DNA of 64,000 nt from JAGQVA01 sp041391725 (GCA_041391725.1 JAWKNL010000001.1:1-64000), one strand, 5' to 3'. Counted from the stretch's first letter, positions 20,569-30,817 are shown. The notes: generated from the sequence alone by a model not told the origin. Made by a program: numbers and translations.

Positions 20569-23500
20569 CTACCGTATTAATGTGACGGTTCCTGCCCGCT
20601 GTACCCGCGTGCCGTCGTTGATCGTAGCATCGATGACCCAGACATATACACCTTCCTGTACCGCATTTCCATTTCGGTTTCTTCCGTTCCAGTACTCCGA
20701 CATGTTGTAGAGTGTAACCAGGTGATGGCCCCACCGGTCGTAAATATCCATTTTCATTCTCACCACTCCTATGCCCACCGGGAAGAAATTATCATTGTGT
20801 CCGTCTCCGTTGGGCGTAAAAGCATTGGGAACATAAATAGCTCCGGGAGGAATAAGGTAGAACGTGCGGGTGGCTGTATCCGGGCATCCGAAGTTACTGT
20901 CGTAGGCGATAAGCATAACCGTATAGATGCCTTCTTTCCTGTAGATATGGGTGGGATTGACTTCGTCTGATTCTCCCCCATCTCCAAAAACCCAGTGATA
21001 AGTCGTCGCCCGCTGGGAAAGGTTGGTGAAGCTCACCCCTTTTTCTGAGAAAATGATGGTATCACTGGCTCCCAGATCGTGCTCAAAATCTGCAATCGGG
21101 GGATCTTGTGTGCCCACAGTTACATCCAGCGTCTGTACGCAATTGTTGGAGTCCGTAACTGTCACCGTATATGGCCCGCCAAAGGGGAATCCAAACAGAT
21201 TGCTGGCCGTCTGGCCTTCCTGCGGAGGATTGGTGCGCCAGGTATAGGTATATCCGGGAATACCGCCAGTCGCCTGAACGGTTGCCGCACCGTTGTCGAG
21301 ATTACAGAAAGCATCTTCTATATCCACAATCTCGATTTCTATGGGGTCTGGCTGGGAAATCGTTACAGTATCTTTGATGATACAGTTGTTGGTGTCGGTT
21401 ACGGTTACCACATATTCGCCCGCAGCCAGGTCATAGATCGCCTGATTGTCGCCGCCGTTGGACCAGGTATAAATATAGGGCGGAAGGCCCCCTGCAGCCT
21501 GAGTAAAGGCTGATCCATCTGTCGCGCCAAAACAAGTAACATCTGTATAAAATGTGGTATCAAATACAAACAGCGGAGGACCAATTACTTCGGTACTTAC
21601 TGAAATCTGGCAGTCGTTGGCATCGGTGACCAGTACCACGTAGTTGCCCGCCGGAAGATTGGTCACAGTCTGGGTGGTGGCACCGGTTGTCCAGTCGTAA
21701 GTATAGGGTGGTACACCGCCGGTGATCATGGCCGTAGCTACTGCATTACTGTCTCCCCGGCAGCGAAGTTCGGTTACATCAATTTCTCCCAGTAGTTTTG
21801 TGGGTTCATCGATCTGCGCTGTGGTTTCAGCGGTACATCCATTGGCATCCTGCAGAATAATGGTATAAACGCCCGCCGGAAGATTGCTGATCGTAGGGCT
21901 TGAAACAAAAGTCTGTGCCGTATCTGCCGAAAATACATAAGGCTGTGTGCCTCCGGAACCTGCCACCGTAATACTGCCTGAAGGTGTTTCAAAACAGTCG
22001 GCATCTTTGGTATTCACCACCGCAATATTTACCGGGGAAGGTTCCACAATTTGTACAGTCAGTGAATCAGGGCAGTCAAAATGATCTTTGACATATACGG
22101 TGTAGGTGCCTGCACCCAGATTGGGAAATATACTGTCATTGACATAGTTGATTCCGTCGATAGAATAAGAATAGTCCGGAACACCACCTGTAGCTCCCAG
22201 CACAATCTGCCCGTCGTGGAGGCCAAAACAGGAAATATCCTGTTTTTGTGCTATAGCCGCTACCAGCGGTAGTGGTTCGAAAATGTCGAATGGTATATCG
22301 GCTTCGCACCCGTTGTTGTCTCTGATGGTGACGGTATATGCTCCTGCTTCCAGGTTGAAAAATACGTTGGAATTTCCAAACGGGCCGCCGTCAAGGGACA
22401 TGACAAAGGGAGAGGTTCCTCCTTTGGCAATAATGGTCGCCTGACCTGTGAATTCTCCATTACATTCGACATCGATTTTATTGCCAATCAGTCCGTATAG
22501 AGAATCGGGTTCGGTGATGAAAAATGCAAGACTATATTCGCATACATCTGCATCCAAAATGGAAATAAGGTGAGGGCCGGGCGTAAGTCCGGTGAAGTGT
22601 GTACTATTGACATACGGGCCACCATCGATTGAAAACTGATAGGGCGGCATACCATCGGTGGCTGAAACCCAGACCTGGCCGTCTGATCCTCCAAAACAGG
22701 AAACCGGGCGCAAAGAATCCACCTGTCCCCACGGGTCGGAGATTTCGACAATCTCTGCCGAAACTGTGTCTGTACATCCCAACTGATCGGTTACTATCGT
22801 GAGATAAGTTCCGGGAAATAACCCGGTAGTAGTTCCGCTGGAAGAAGGGGGACTAAACCCGGGCACTTCAAAAATATAGGCAGGTGTACCGCCGGAGGCG
22901 GAAACAAAGATTGATCCAAAGTTATTGCTACAGTTGGTATTGGCCTGGCTGTCAAGCACGGCAATCAGCGGGCTTATTGGCTCGTTGACCAGAATGCCGG
23001 GCACGTTTGCCGTACAACCGTTGTCATCCATGACGGTGAAGGTATAGGTTCCTGCGGTAAGGAACTGGAATACAGGAACAGAGACAAAGTTAACTCCGTC
23101 AATCGAATACAGATATCCCGGCGTTCCGCCGTTTGCCGACACCGTAATACTTCCGGTGCTGTCGCCCTGGCATAAAACATCCGTCGTGTCGGTGACCAGT
23201 GGAACCAGTGCGGGCGGTTCTGATATGACCACGGAGCTTGTATCGGTACAGTTGGCTGCATCCTGCACAATGACCGCGTATGTGCCCGGCGCAAGGCCGG
23301 AAGCTGAAGGCCCGGATGAAACTGCAGGTATCCAGGTAAAAGTATTGCCTCCTGCACCGCCGTAAGTAATGACAGTCGCACTTCCATCGTTGGCACCATT
23401 ACAAACCACATCTGAAGAACTGATGATGGAGGTAAGCGGGGGAGTAACCGTGATGGTTACTGGTTGTGTGGCCGTACCACAGCCATTACTGACAATCAGC

Positions 23501-25386
23501 GTATAGGTTGTCGTGGAGGTAGGGCTGGCAACAGGATTCCTTACGTTAGGATCGCTGAGGCCTGTTACCGGGGACCACTGAAAATCGGCACTGTCTATAT
23601 TAAAACCGGTGGGCACAAGTGTTACACTGTTTCCTTCGCAGATCGTCGGATTTGTAAAAGGATTAAGCACGGGCACATCATCTACGATCACCAGCACACT
23701 GTCGATATAGTTACAGTTGAGGGTAGAAACTGTTACCAGATAGAGGGTATTGGAAGTGGGAGAAGCCACCGGGTTGGGAATGGCCGTATTGCTGAGTGCA
23801 ATGGGTGGATCCCATGAATAGGTAAAGGGTACAGGATTGCCCGAAAGCGAGAATGATGCACTCAGTTGCGCCGAATCACCTGCACAGATATGGACAACGG
23901 GATCGGTCATCAGGTCGAGTGTACCTTCTGATTCTATGAAAAATGGCTCAATGACAGGACATGTGCCGGGGATATTGCTCGTATAGGAGACTGAATATTG
24001 AATCGGGAATGTGGCTCCGGAGGTGAATGCCTGAGGATTGCGGATATTGGGATTACTCAAACCCGCTGCGGGAGTCCACACATAAGTACCTACCCCTCCG
24101 GGGTTGGGAGTAGAAGCCGTGAGTTGTACCACTGTATCTGTCGCAGGGCAAATCAGTGTCTGGTTGGGCGGAAGAATTTGCCCGTCATTGACAATGATAT
24201 TGTATCCGGTATTGGCTTTTCCGATGATCGGGCAACCGTTGTCTCCTGCTGAAATAGAGAAGAAGTAGTTGCCTGTATCGGCCAGGGTAGTTGTCCACGA
24301 AAATGTACCTGTAACAGGGTTGACGCCCGAAAAAGTCATTGATGCGTTGGGGATGGCATTAGTTATTGTATTAAAAATCGACAATGTATCGGCAGCGTCG
24401 GGGTCTGTGATGAGGATATTAAATGAAAGCGTACTGCCTACACATACAGAGAAGGTATTGCCATTAAAAAGCCCTCCGCTGACGTTGGTAGGTGTATTGA
24501 TAATTGGCACCTGATTGGTACAAAAAATAACGACCATCTGAATGTCTCGCATAGTGGAACCGATCAGGACCCCGTTTCTGTACTCTTTGACGCGCAGGGC
24601 GACAATACCCTGCTGCAGCCCATTGGGCTGGAAGGCAAATTGCCCGTTGCTGGGATTAAAATTGAAAGCACCGGGAGGATTCGTCGCCATGGGATACGAC
24701 ACACTAAACCCCGGGAAATAGGGCACTGGCACAGGGACGCCGCCTACGTAATCGAGCGGGTCAGTAAGTTCAAATACCAGAGAATCCCCATCGCTGTCAA
24801 CAACTCCGTTGTTGAAGAGGAAAGGTTGTCCTTCGCAAAGGAAAGGTACCGGCGTAATGGTGAAGTAAGGCGAATTATTACATGAAACATTGAGGTTGTC
24901 GAGCTTAGCCTCAATATACATCCGGGTAATGGTGGTAACTACAGAGTTGGTGATCGCGTAGTTTCTGCAGCACAACTGCCATGCAATCGTCCAGTCGGGG
25001 CACTGCTGGGGCAGGGTGGTAATAAGCTGGTAAGTGTGTTCTTCGACACCCGGAAGAATGCCTCCGTTGCAGGTACTGCTGGGCTGCTGTGAGGGGCAGA
25101 GTGGTGATAATTCTACCAGAGATACACGATCGGCCTTCAGAATATAAGGGGCAATTCCACAGGAATCAGAGCGGAAAACAATATTCTGTTTGTCTGTAAG
25201 ATCGGATCCGATACAGTCCCTGTATATGGTAAGTGTGACGCGGTAAGTATCCCCGCTGATACATTCATATCTGAGATCGGAGCCCATTGCATGTGTAGCG
25301 TGGGCCGAATGGCTTGCGATGAGCGAAACTACAAGCGCAAGAAACAAATAAAACCAATATTTCAGGACAGTAACCTTTGCGTGCAT
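20569..25386 (-). CDS. Gliding-motility-type surface protein with ten SprB repeats and T9SS type B tail
   Basis: A 1605-residue secreted protein. The signal peptide (FYLFLALVVSLIASHSAHA) is followed by the conserved N-terminal domain of this group (THAMGSDLRYECISGDTYRVTLTIYRDC). Cadherin/Ig-like modules follow to about residue 740. Ten tandem SprB-type repeats of about 68 residues then run to about 1424; each begins with a Cys-containing core (such as CFGGSDGQ) and contains GGxPPY and the GTYTVTVxDxxGC strand. A PKD domain (YHWVFGDGGESDEVNPTHIY) comes next. The end is the CHU_C type B sorting domain (YVPNAFTPNGDGHND, DRWG). SprB is the mobile adhesin of Flavobacterium gliding, so a role in surface attachment is likely, but gliding itself is not proven here. 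Confidence 0.9.
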   Translation of the reverse strand: MHAKVTVLKYWFYLFLALVVSLIASHSAHATHAMGSDLRYECISGDTYRVTLTIYRDCIGSDLTDKQNIVFRSDSCGIAPYILKADRVSLVELSPLCPSQQPSSTCNGGILPGVEEHTYQLITTLPQQCPDWTIAWQLCCRNYAITNSVVTTITRMYIEAKLDNLNVSCNNSPYFTITPVPFLCEGQPFLFNNGVVDSDGDSLVFELTDPLDYVGGVPVPVPYFPGFSVSYPMATNPPGAFNFNPSNGQFAFQPNGLQQGIVALRVKEYRNGVLIGSTMRDIQMVVIFCTNQVPIINTPTNVSGGLFNGNTFSVCVGSTLSFNILITDPDAADTLSIFNTITNAIPNASMTFSGVNPVTGTFSWTTTLADTGNYFFSISAGDNGCPIIGKANTGYNIIVNDGQILPPNQTLICPATDTVVQLTASTPNPGGVGTYVWTPAAGLSNPNIRNPQAFTSGATFPIQYSVSYTSNIPGTCPVIEPFFIESEGTLDLMTDPVVHICAGDSAQLSASFSLSGNPVPFTYSWDPPIALSNTAIPNPVASPTSNTLYLVTVSTLNCNYIDSVLVIVDDVPVLNPFTNPTICEGNSVTLVPTGFNIDSADFQWSPVTGLSDPNVRNPVASPTSTTTYTLIVSNGCGTATQPVTITVTPPLTSIISSSDVVCNGANDGSATVITYGGAGGNTFTWIPAVSSGPSASGLAPGTYAVIVQDAANCTDTSSVVISEPPALVPLVTDTTDVLCQGDSTGSITVSANGGTPGYLYSIDGVNFVSVPVFQFLTAGTYTFTVMDDNGCTANVPGILVNEPISPLIAVLDSQANTNCSNNFGSIFVSASGGTPAYIFEVPGFSPPSSSGTTTGLFPGTYLTIVTDQLGCTDTVSAEIVEISDPWGQVDSLRPVSCFGGSDGQVWVSATDGMPPYQFSIDGGPYVNSTHFTGLTPGPHLISILDADVCEYSLAFFITEPDSLYGLIGNKIDVECNGEFTGQATIIAKGGTSPFVMSLDGGPFGNSNVFFNLEAGAYTVTIRDNNGCEADIPFDIFEPLPLVAAIAQKQDISCFGLHDGQIVLGATGGVPDYSYSIDGINYVNDSIFPNLGAGTYTVYVKDHFDCPDSLTVQIVEPSPVNIAVVNTKDADCFETPSGSITVAGSGGTQPYVFSADTAQTFVSSPTISNLPAGVYTIILQDANGCTAETTAQIDEPTKLLGEIDVTELRCRGDSNAVATAMITGGVPPYTYDWTTGATTQTVTNLPAGNYVVLVTDANDCQISVSTEVIGPPLFVFDTTFYTDVTCFGATDGSAFTQAAGGLPPYIYTWSNGGDNQAIYDLAAGEYVVTVTDTNNCIIKDTVTISQPDPIEIEIVDIEDAFCNLDNGAATVQATGGIPGYTYTWRTNPPQEGQTASNLFGFPFGGPYTVTVTDSNNCVQTLDVTVGTQDPPIADFEHDLGASDTIIFSEKGVSFTNLSQRATTYHWVFGDGGESDEVNPTHIYRKEGIYTVMLIAYDSNFGCPDTATRTFYLIPPGAIYVPNAFTPNGDGHNDNFFPVGIGVVRMKMDIYDRWGHHLVTLYNMSEYWNGRNRNGNAVQEGVYVWVIDATINDGTRVQRAGTVTLIR

Positions 25387-25774
25387 AAAGCGAGGTTTTT
25401 AGTTTTCCTTAGGCAAATACCTTCTTTTGTGTGATTTCCCCCGAAGGGTTCAATCGAAAAGTATGTTAGTGTCGGGGAAAAATTGATGCAAAGTTTATTG
25501 TATGAATGGAAGACTTTTCGTATAAAACCATTCACCCGCCTGTAATCTCTTCAACCGGAAAGAACGAAAAGAGCAGAACAATCTTTTGAAAAAAGGCCCG
25601 CATGGTTATCCTATGCAGAAAAAACGCGACTGTTCATCATTAACTTTAAGTATCATATAATTCAGGATTCTATGTAAGATTCCTGTGATTTTTGTCAGGA
25701 TTACAGGTGAGAGCAAGAACAATTGACTTAAAGAAAAGGCGAATTGTCGAAGTAACCAAAAAGAATTACACTTT
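25387..25774. other. Intergenic region without a recognisable gene
   Basis: This 388-base AT-rich stretch separates the starts and stops of two large minus-strand genes. I see only weak inverted repeats (for example GAATGG...CCATTC near 25506-25535) and no terminator or TAnnTTTG promoter that I would trust. Confidence 0.5.
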
Positions 25775-28700
25775 TTACGGGGTTCGTACAATTTTTCCTC
25801 TGTAAGTCTGCCCTTTGTAAAATATGACATAAAAATAGATGCCGGGTGAAAGGCCGGGAACCTCCACTTCATGTGCAAAATGATCTTTCTGCTCCCATGT
25901 GTAGGTAGCCAGTTCCTGCCAGCTTCCATTGTAAATGCCCATCCCCACAGGTGAATTTGCTACAGCAGCAAACCTTACGGATAATTTTTCCTGAAATGGA
26001 TTGGGATAAACACTCACCAGTTTGGAGGCATCAAACATCAGGCGGATGGTATCTGAATAGACTTCAAGACCATGGGTATGTATTTGTTTTACAAAGTATT
26101 GATTGATTCCTGCTCCGGGGGTTTCGTCTAGGAATGAATAGTTTACAGGCTGAAGGCTGAAACCGGCAGCGTCCATTTCTGCGATTTTTTCGAACGGGCC
26201 ATTGCCTTCTGAATGATATAACTCATATCGCGCAGTTTGAATCTCCACTGCGGGTGTCCACGAGAGTTCAACCTGCTCAAACACCTGCAATGCGTTTAAA
26301 TGCAGTTGCAACGGATACGTAGCACCGGTACGCAGCGCTTCTCCTCCGGTTCCCATTCCGCCGCTTCCCAGCGTGTCGAGGCGCACCACGGCTGAAAAAT
26401 ACCTGCCAAAAGGCGCATCGTGCCAGGATCCCGGCTCATTCTTTTCTGTATTTCTGTATTCCCGGTAGTGCGGAGTGGTCACAGTTTCATGGCCTTTGGT
26501 GATATCAGGATCCTGCCCGGGGCTCAGGGTATAAAATATCATGTCTTTATGTGAAGGCAGCACCTGCGGGGCAATGGATTTGTTCAGGTCGTTAAAATCT
26601 TTGCTGGTATAATAAAACCGAAGGGTAAGGCTGTCTTCGGGCTGGACTGCCGGAGAAAGCTCAAAATAGCGGTTCATAGCAAACCAGCCTTTCGGATTTC
26701 TCACATAAGGTGCATCGGAAAGGTTCTGTCCATTGTTGCCGAAATCTTCGGTTACCACGATTTTTACATCACCGGGCAGGAGGACTGTTCCCGAACTGTC
26801 AAGGTCTTTAAAAGACACCAGGAGCATATCCTGATCAGAAACGGGGGCCGTACCGGCATTTTTCCAGAAGTGAGTCCACCCATCCTGATCTGTACAGCTT
26901 TCATCGGCAATAAAAACCCCGGGGAAATCGGGAATGGCAGCGGGTGCCTGGCAACCCGGCACAGCATCAATACAAATGTTGTCCAGATAGAGGTTTTGTC
27001 CGAAAAAAGATTCCAGGATAGCTTCAAAGGAAATATAAATTTGTTGACCCGCCCATGAATCCAGACTGATAGTTTCCCGGCGCCATTCGTTGCAGCCGGA
27101 GGGTTCCCAGGCTACGACATTCACACTGAATGGTGAAATGGAGGTCTGAAGATCCATATGAGATTTGGAATAAACTGTGGTGAAATGCTGTCCACAGTTA
27201 TCCGAAACCCCGACATTCAGCGTAAGTTCATTGGCTGGATTCATGGCTTTGTAAGCCACATCAAAACTAAGGGTAGCGCTGCTCATGCCTGAAAGATCTA
27301 TCAGCGGACTGATCAGCGCATCTTCTGTGCCTCCCGGACCGGCAGAAACGCCGCCGTTGTGCCACATGCCGTTGGTATTATATCTGAGCATATAATTGCC
27401 ACGAGCAGAACAGGTCGTCATGGCGTGAAGGTCAAAGGAGAGGATCTGGTCAAAATTGCCGGCTGTCCAGTCATTGGGTACTGCGTGATCCTCAAAATCC
27501 CGGCAATAGGGAAATTCGCTGACGACCTCACTTATATTTACATAGGCGAATACTCTTTCAAGCTGATCGTCAAATTCGTTTTCATCCAACCCCGCATTAT
27601 TTACATCGGTGACCTCGGCCAGAATATGATGGGTTCCGGGAGTAAGATTTTCAGGCTGAAGCCGGATGTCAACCGAATCAGCCGGAGCCAGTTTGCCAGT
27701 CCAGTAATAGGTTTTTCCATTACCCTGATTAAGCACCTGACGAATATTCAGAGAAGATACCTCGACATTTCCTGTATTGACAATCCGCACTTTTGGGTAA
27801 AATGGAGGTCCACAGGTAATAGATCCGGGTGAAATCAGGGTCTTTACGGTTACATTGCGGTAAGGGACATAACATCCGAGTGACGTAAGCAGAGAAGCTC
27901 TGACACCCAGAAGAGAATTTCTCATACGAACCTTTTGGCCGGGGGTAAAAGTATTCATACATCCCCAGTTACCGTTGTCCATATAATTTTCGTATATGTC
28001 CTGAACATCCGTTGAAAACGGGTTGTTGGGGCCCGAATCATCGGCATCAGTAGTGCAGGAATTGATCGTCTGGTTGGCGGTACAATTCACAGACTGGGGG
28101 CCTGCATCGGGAGGAGTATCGCAGATGCGGTCGCCATCAAGAAGGCAGTTTGTATTGTCGCAGGAGGATTTTCCGGGAGGATCAAAATACGTATCCATCA
28201 GGTTGAGATAATGCCCCAGTTGATGTACCGCAGCGGAGATATTGTTTCGCTGGGGGTTAAAATACGGTGCAGCGATGACGGGTCCGTCGAAGGGTTGCCC
28301 GTGTGCCGCTGCCAGATAGGAATAACCTTCTATCCCGCATTCGGTGTTGGAGGCATCTTTGCAGATACTATTGACGATCCAGATATTGATATACTGATGA
28401 GAGTCCCAGAAGGACAGGGCCTTGAGGCATTCGTCCTGGCTGCTGGTACTTCCTGTGCAGAGTTCGTCTCTTTTCAGGTTGGAAAGGGGAGTGGGAGTGC
28501 GGGTAATACCTGTTGTTGGATTGCCATTCGGATCATTTTTGGCAAGACAGAATTCTATTTCGACATCGGTGCTGGTGATACCAGCATTGGAGTGGAAGGG
28601 ACCACCCGCGAAGAAGCCCGTATTGCGAAAAGCCTGGTTGATCAGGTCAAGTGCAGCATATACGCGATCATCAGTAATATTGGAAGTAGAATTATTGGGG

Positions 28701-28999
28701 ACAGAATCTCCGGGGAGGTGCATAATGTGAACGACAACGGGGAGGGTAAGAACGCCTCTTTTGTTGGAAGATAAGTCTGCCTGGCGAAACAGCCACTCCT
28801 CGATCTGGTCGGTGTAGTTTTGATAGGCGGTATCTGAAAGGTACCTTGCCGTATGCACATCATCTGCCGCGATGGCGGAGCCACCCGAATTCTGAGACCA
28901 GGCGGGAAGCGAAAGAGAGACCAGCCCTGATCCTAAGAGCAGGCTCAACACGCGTGTTCCCGTGAAGAGATACCTATACCAACGTTTATAATTCATCAT
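25775..28999 (-). CDS. M43-like secreted protein with degenerate zinc motif, T9SS type A tail
   Basis: A protein of about 1,074 residues. I chose ATG 28999 (MMNYKRWYRYLF) because a good signal sequence follows (VLSLLLGSGLVSLSLPAWSQ). The N-terminal 400 residues have the pappalysin (M43) layout: LPVVVHIMHLPGDSVPN, DDRVYAALDLINQAF, IEFCLA, the zinc region, the Cys-rich DGDRICDTPPDAGP and YENYMD...FTPGQKVRM. The zinc motif reads HQLGHYLNLMD at residues 259-269: the catalytic Glu of HExxH is Gln260 and the third ligand His is Asp269. It is therefore probably inactive. CARDB-like, jelly-roll (FCRDFEDH...) and Ig-like domains follow, then the sorting tail (SVYPNPFQEKLSV ... GKIVRTP). Confidence 0.82.
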   Translation of the reverse strand: MMNYKRWYRYLFTGTRVLSLLLGSGLVSLSLPAWSQNSGGSAIAADDVHTARYLSDTAYQNYTDQIEEWLFRQADLSSNKRGVLTLPVVVHIMHLPGDSVPNNSTSNITDDRVYAALDLINQAFRNTGFFAGGPFHSNAGITSTDVEIEFCLAKNDPNGNPTTGITRTPTPLSNLKRDELCTGSTSSQDECLKALSFWDSHQYINIWIVNSICKDASNTECGIEGYSYLAAAHGQPFDGPVIAAPYFNPQRNNISAAVHQLGHYLNLMDTYFDPPGKSSCDNTNCLLDGDRICDTPPDAGPQSVNCTANQTINSCTTDADDSGPNNPFSTDVQDIYENYMDNGNWGCMNTFTPGQKVRMRNSLLGVRASLLTSLGCYVPYRNVTVKTLISPGSITCGPPFYPKVRIVNTGNVEVSSLNIRQVLNQGNGKTYYWTGKLAPADSVDIRLQPENLTPGTHHILAEVTDVNNAGLDENEFDDQLERVFAYVNISEVVSEFPYCRDFEDHAVPNDWTAGNFDQILSFDLHAMTTCSARGNYMLRYNTNGMWHNGGVSAGPGGTEDALISPLIDLSGMSSATLSFDVAYKAMNPANELTLNVGVSDNCGQHFTTVYSKSHMDLQTSISPFSVNVVAWEPSGCNEWRRETISLDSWAGQQIYISFEAILESFFGQNLYLDNICIDAVPGCQAPAAIPDFPGVFIADESCTDQDGWTHFWKNAGTAPVSDQDMLLVSFKDLDSSGTVLLPGDVKIVVTEDFGNNGQNLSDAPYVRNPKGWFAMNRYFELSPAVQPEDSLTLRFYYTSKDFNDLNKSIAPQVLPSHKDMIFYTLSPGQDPDITKGHETVTTPHYREYRNTEKNEPGSWHDAPFGRYFSAVVRLDTLGSGGMGTGGEALRTGATYPLQLHLNALQVFEQVELSWTPAVEIQTARYELYHSEGNGPFEKIAEMDAAGFSLQPVNYSFLDETPGAGINQYFVKQIHTHGLEVYSDTIRLMFDASKLVSVYPNPFQEKLSVRFAAVANSPVGMGIYNGSWQELATYTWEQKDHFAHEVEVPGLSPGIYFYVIFYKGQTYRGKIVRTP

Positions 29000-29476
29000 C
29001 CTTATTGACAAGCACAGAGTGTAAGGATTACAAGGCAAGCTCGGGTGAGCGATGAGATCCTTGGATGATAAATCAAAAATCGGGCCGCTATTTGTGAGCC
29101 ATCGTATTTTTCAAAAAAAACCGGAAAAATCGATATACAGACACAAAATTTGCCTGATCAGGAGTAAAACAAAACAGATGAGGGGAGTAGAAAAAAAAGA
29201 GGGAGCGGTCCTTTGGGAGAGCCGTCCCTACAGCACAACCATGAAAACACAATACATCTTTTGTCCCGAAGGACATTTCTTATGGTAAACTGTAAGACAT
29301 GCTTACAGGTGCATGAGTCTTGATATTAGAAGAGCTTAATGCCAAAATTAATAAATTCTGTAAATAACAAAAAATTTATCGGTGACTTTTTTTAGAAGAT
29401 TTTGAAATTTGTTGGAAATTTACGCACAACAGTGATTTTACCTAACTTTGAAGCCAGCTAGAGAATCTGGGAATAT
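29000..29476. other. Intergenic region between divergent genes
   Basis: About 480 bases with no gene that I can support. A perfect 7-bp inverted repeat CTGTAAG/CTTACAG with a 5-base loop lies at 29290-29308. TAACTTTG at 29443-29450 matches a Bacteroidota -7 element at a suitable distance from the GroES-like start, but I see no -33 TTTG at the normal spacing. Confidence 0.4.
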
Positions 29477-29854
29477 ATGAATGAGACTGAGACAAAACTG
29501 GAAAAACTGATTATCATTGGCGATAGGGTACTGATCAAACCGCGAAATCGCGAAGACCGGACAGAAAGTGGGCTGTTTCTTCCACCCGGTGTAGGTGAAA
29601 AAGAGAAGGTTCAGACCGGGTTTGTGATGAAAGTGGGGCCTGGCTATCCGATTCCGCTCCCCCCCGACGAGACAGAACCGTGGAAGGACCGCCAGGAAGC
29701 CATCAAGTATATTCCATTACAGGTGAAAGAAGGAGACCTGGCGATTTTTTTACAGAAGGACGCTTACGAAGTAGTATATGGCGGAGAAAAGTACTTTATT
29801 GTCAGCCAGCATGCGATTCTGATGCTGGAGCGCGACGAAGGATTATTTGAATAG
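29477..29854 (+). CDS. GroES-like co-chaperonin, divergent and without groEL
   Basis: A 125-residue Cpn10-fold protein. IIIGDRVLIKPRNREDRTESGLFLPP is the GroES start pattern (residues about 11-37), VMKVGPGYPI is the second strand region, and VKEGDLAIFLQKDAYEVVYGGEKYFIVSQHAILML is the C-terminal half. It is about 30 residues longer than standard GroES because of an insertion (PIPLPPDETEPWKDRQEAIK) in the middle. No groEL is adjacent. Many Bacteroidota carry such a second GroES-like protein beside the true groESL operon; its partner is not known to me. It stands alone upstream of the cyclophilin and recA. Confidence 0.8.
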   Translation: MNETETKLEKLIIIGDRVLIKPRNREDRTESGLFLPPGVGEKEKVQTGFVMKVGPGYPIPLPPDETEPWKDRQEAIKYIPLQVKEGDLAIFLQKDAYEVVYGGEKYFIVSQHAILMLERDEGLFE

Positions 29855-29963
29855 CTTGCTAATATTTTTATATCCCAAAATAGTATTGGATTTTTTGCTA
29901 AAAATTTTTTCACATTTTTTTTGTGATTGTATTTTTTTGTTATAAATTGCACATATAATTAGC

Positions 29964-30755
29964 ATGAACAATTTTTCGTACTTTGTTATTTTGTTTGGCA
30001 GTGTCATACTCCTGTTCCATAACGGATGCGGAAGTGATTCTCATCAGGGGGTGAATCCCGATGTGATTATGGTTACAGATAAAGGCGATGTAGGCCTTAT
30101 TCTGTATCAGGAAACACCTCAACACCGGGAGAATTTTCTCAAGCTTGTCAGGGAAAATTATTTCGACAGTCTGTTATTTCACCGTGTGATCGCGAATTTT
30201 ATGATTCAGTCCGGAGATCCTCGCACGCGCAATGCGCAGACGATGAAGGATTCAACCCTCGGCGATGATCCGGGTTATACACTTCCTGCCGAGATCGTGG
30301 AGACTTTCGTGCATACCAGTGGAAAACTTGCTGCGGCCAGGTACCCCGACGAACAGAACCCCGAGTGGCGTTCCTCCGGAAGCCAGTTTTATATAGTTAC
30401 CGGAGCACCTGTAACCTCATCCCGGCTGGATAGTATGGAGATGCAGTATAATTATGTACGGAAAGGGCGTTTTTTTACAGAGTGGCAGGTGGAGGTCGGT
30501 AACGGTGAATTTTCCGGAACTTTTGATGAATTTCTGGTTTCGAAAAATTTCCAGGATTTTCATTATACCCCGGCGCACCGCCGTGCTTATAAAGAGTCTG
30601 GAAATGGGGCTCCCTGGCTGGACTTTCAATATACTATATTCGGCGAAGTAGTAAGCGGGATGGATGTAGTCAAAGCAATCGGGAGAGTGGAAACCGACCC
30701 GTGGCCTGCCAAACCGGTCCGGATTCTGAAGATGTATGTACCTGATACGCCGTAG
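29964..30755 (+). CDS. Cyclophilin-type peptidyl-prolyl isomerase lipoprotein
   Basis: A 263-residue exported protein with lipobox (FGSVILLFHNGC). The cyclophilin domain starts at VIMVTDKGDVGLILYQETPQHRENFLKLV and includes the active-site strand FHRVIANFMIQSGDP and the GSQFYIVTG motif. An insertion of about 70 residues (from SRLDSMEMQ to SGNGAPWLD) splits the fold before the final FQYTIFGEVVSGMDVVKAI strand. It should act in the periplasm on folding of exported proteins. The stop overlaps a small TACGCC/GGCGTA hairpin. It lies 62 bases upstream of recA on the same strand. Confidence 0.85.
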   Translation: MNNFSYFVILFGSVILLFHNGCGSDSHQGVNPDVIMVTDKGDVGLILYQETPQHRENFLKLVRENYFDSLLFHRVIANFMIQSGDPRTRNAQTMKDSTLGDDPGYTLPAEIVETFVHTSGKLAAARYPDEQNPEWRSSGSQFYIVTGAPVTSSRLDSMEMQYNYVRKGRFFTEWQVEVGNGEFSGTFDEFLVSKNFQDFHYTPAHRRAYKESGNGAPWLDFQYTIFGEVVSGMDVVKAIGRVETDPWPAKPVRILKMYVPDTP

Positions 30756-30817
30756 GCGTACCCCAATGATAATAAGAACCATAACCATTTACGCAGCAAA
30801 AGTAATTTATTCAAACG

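Noticed and set aside
20569..25386. Possible CRISPR-like repetitive DNA
   Set aside because: Repetition is at the protein level (about 68-residue SprB modules) with diverged DNA and no spacers.
29052..29288. Short plus-strand frame (78 codons) in the gap before the GroES-like gene
   Set aside because: Lys/Arg-rich, no signal, domain or promoter; treated as non-coding.
30746..30760. TACGCC/GGCGTA hairpin overlapping the cyclophilin stop
   Set aside because: Only 6 bp with a 3-base loop and no T run; too weak to call a terminator.
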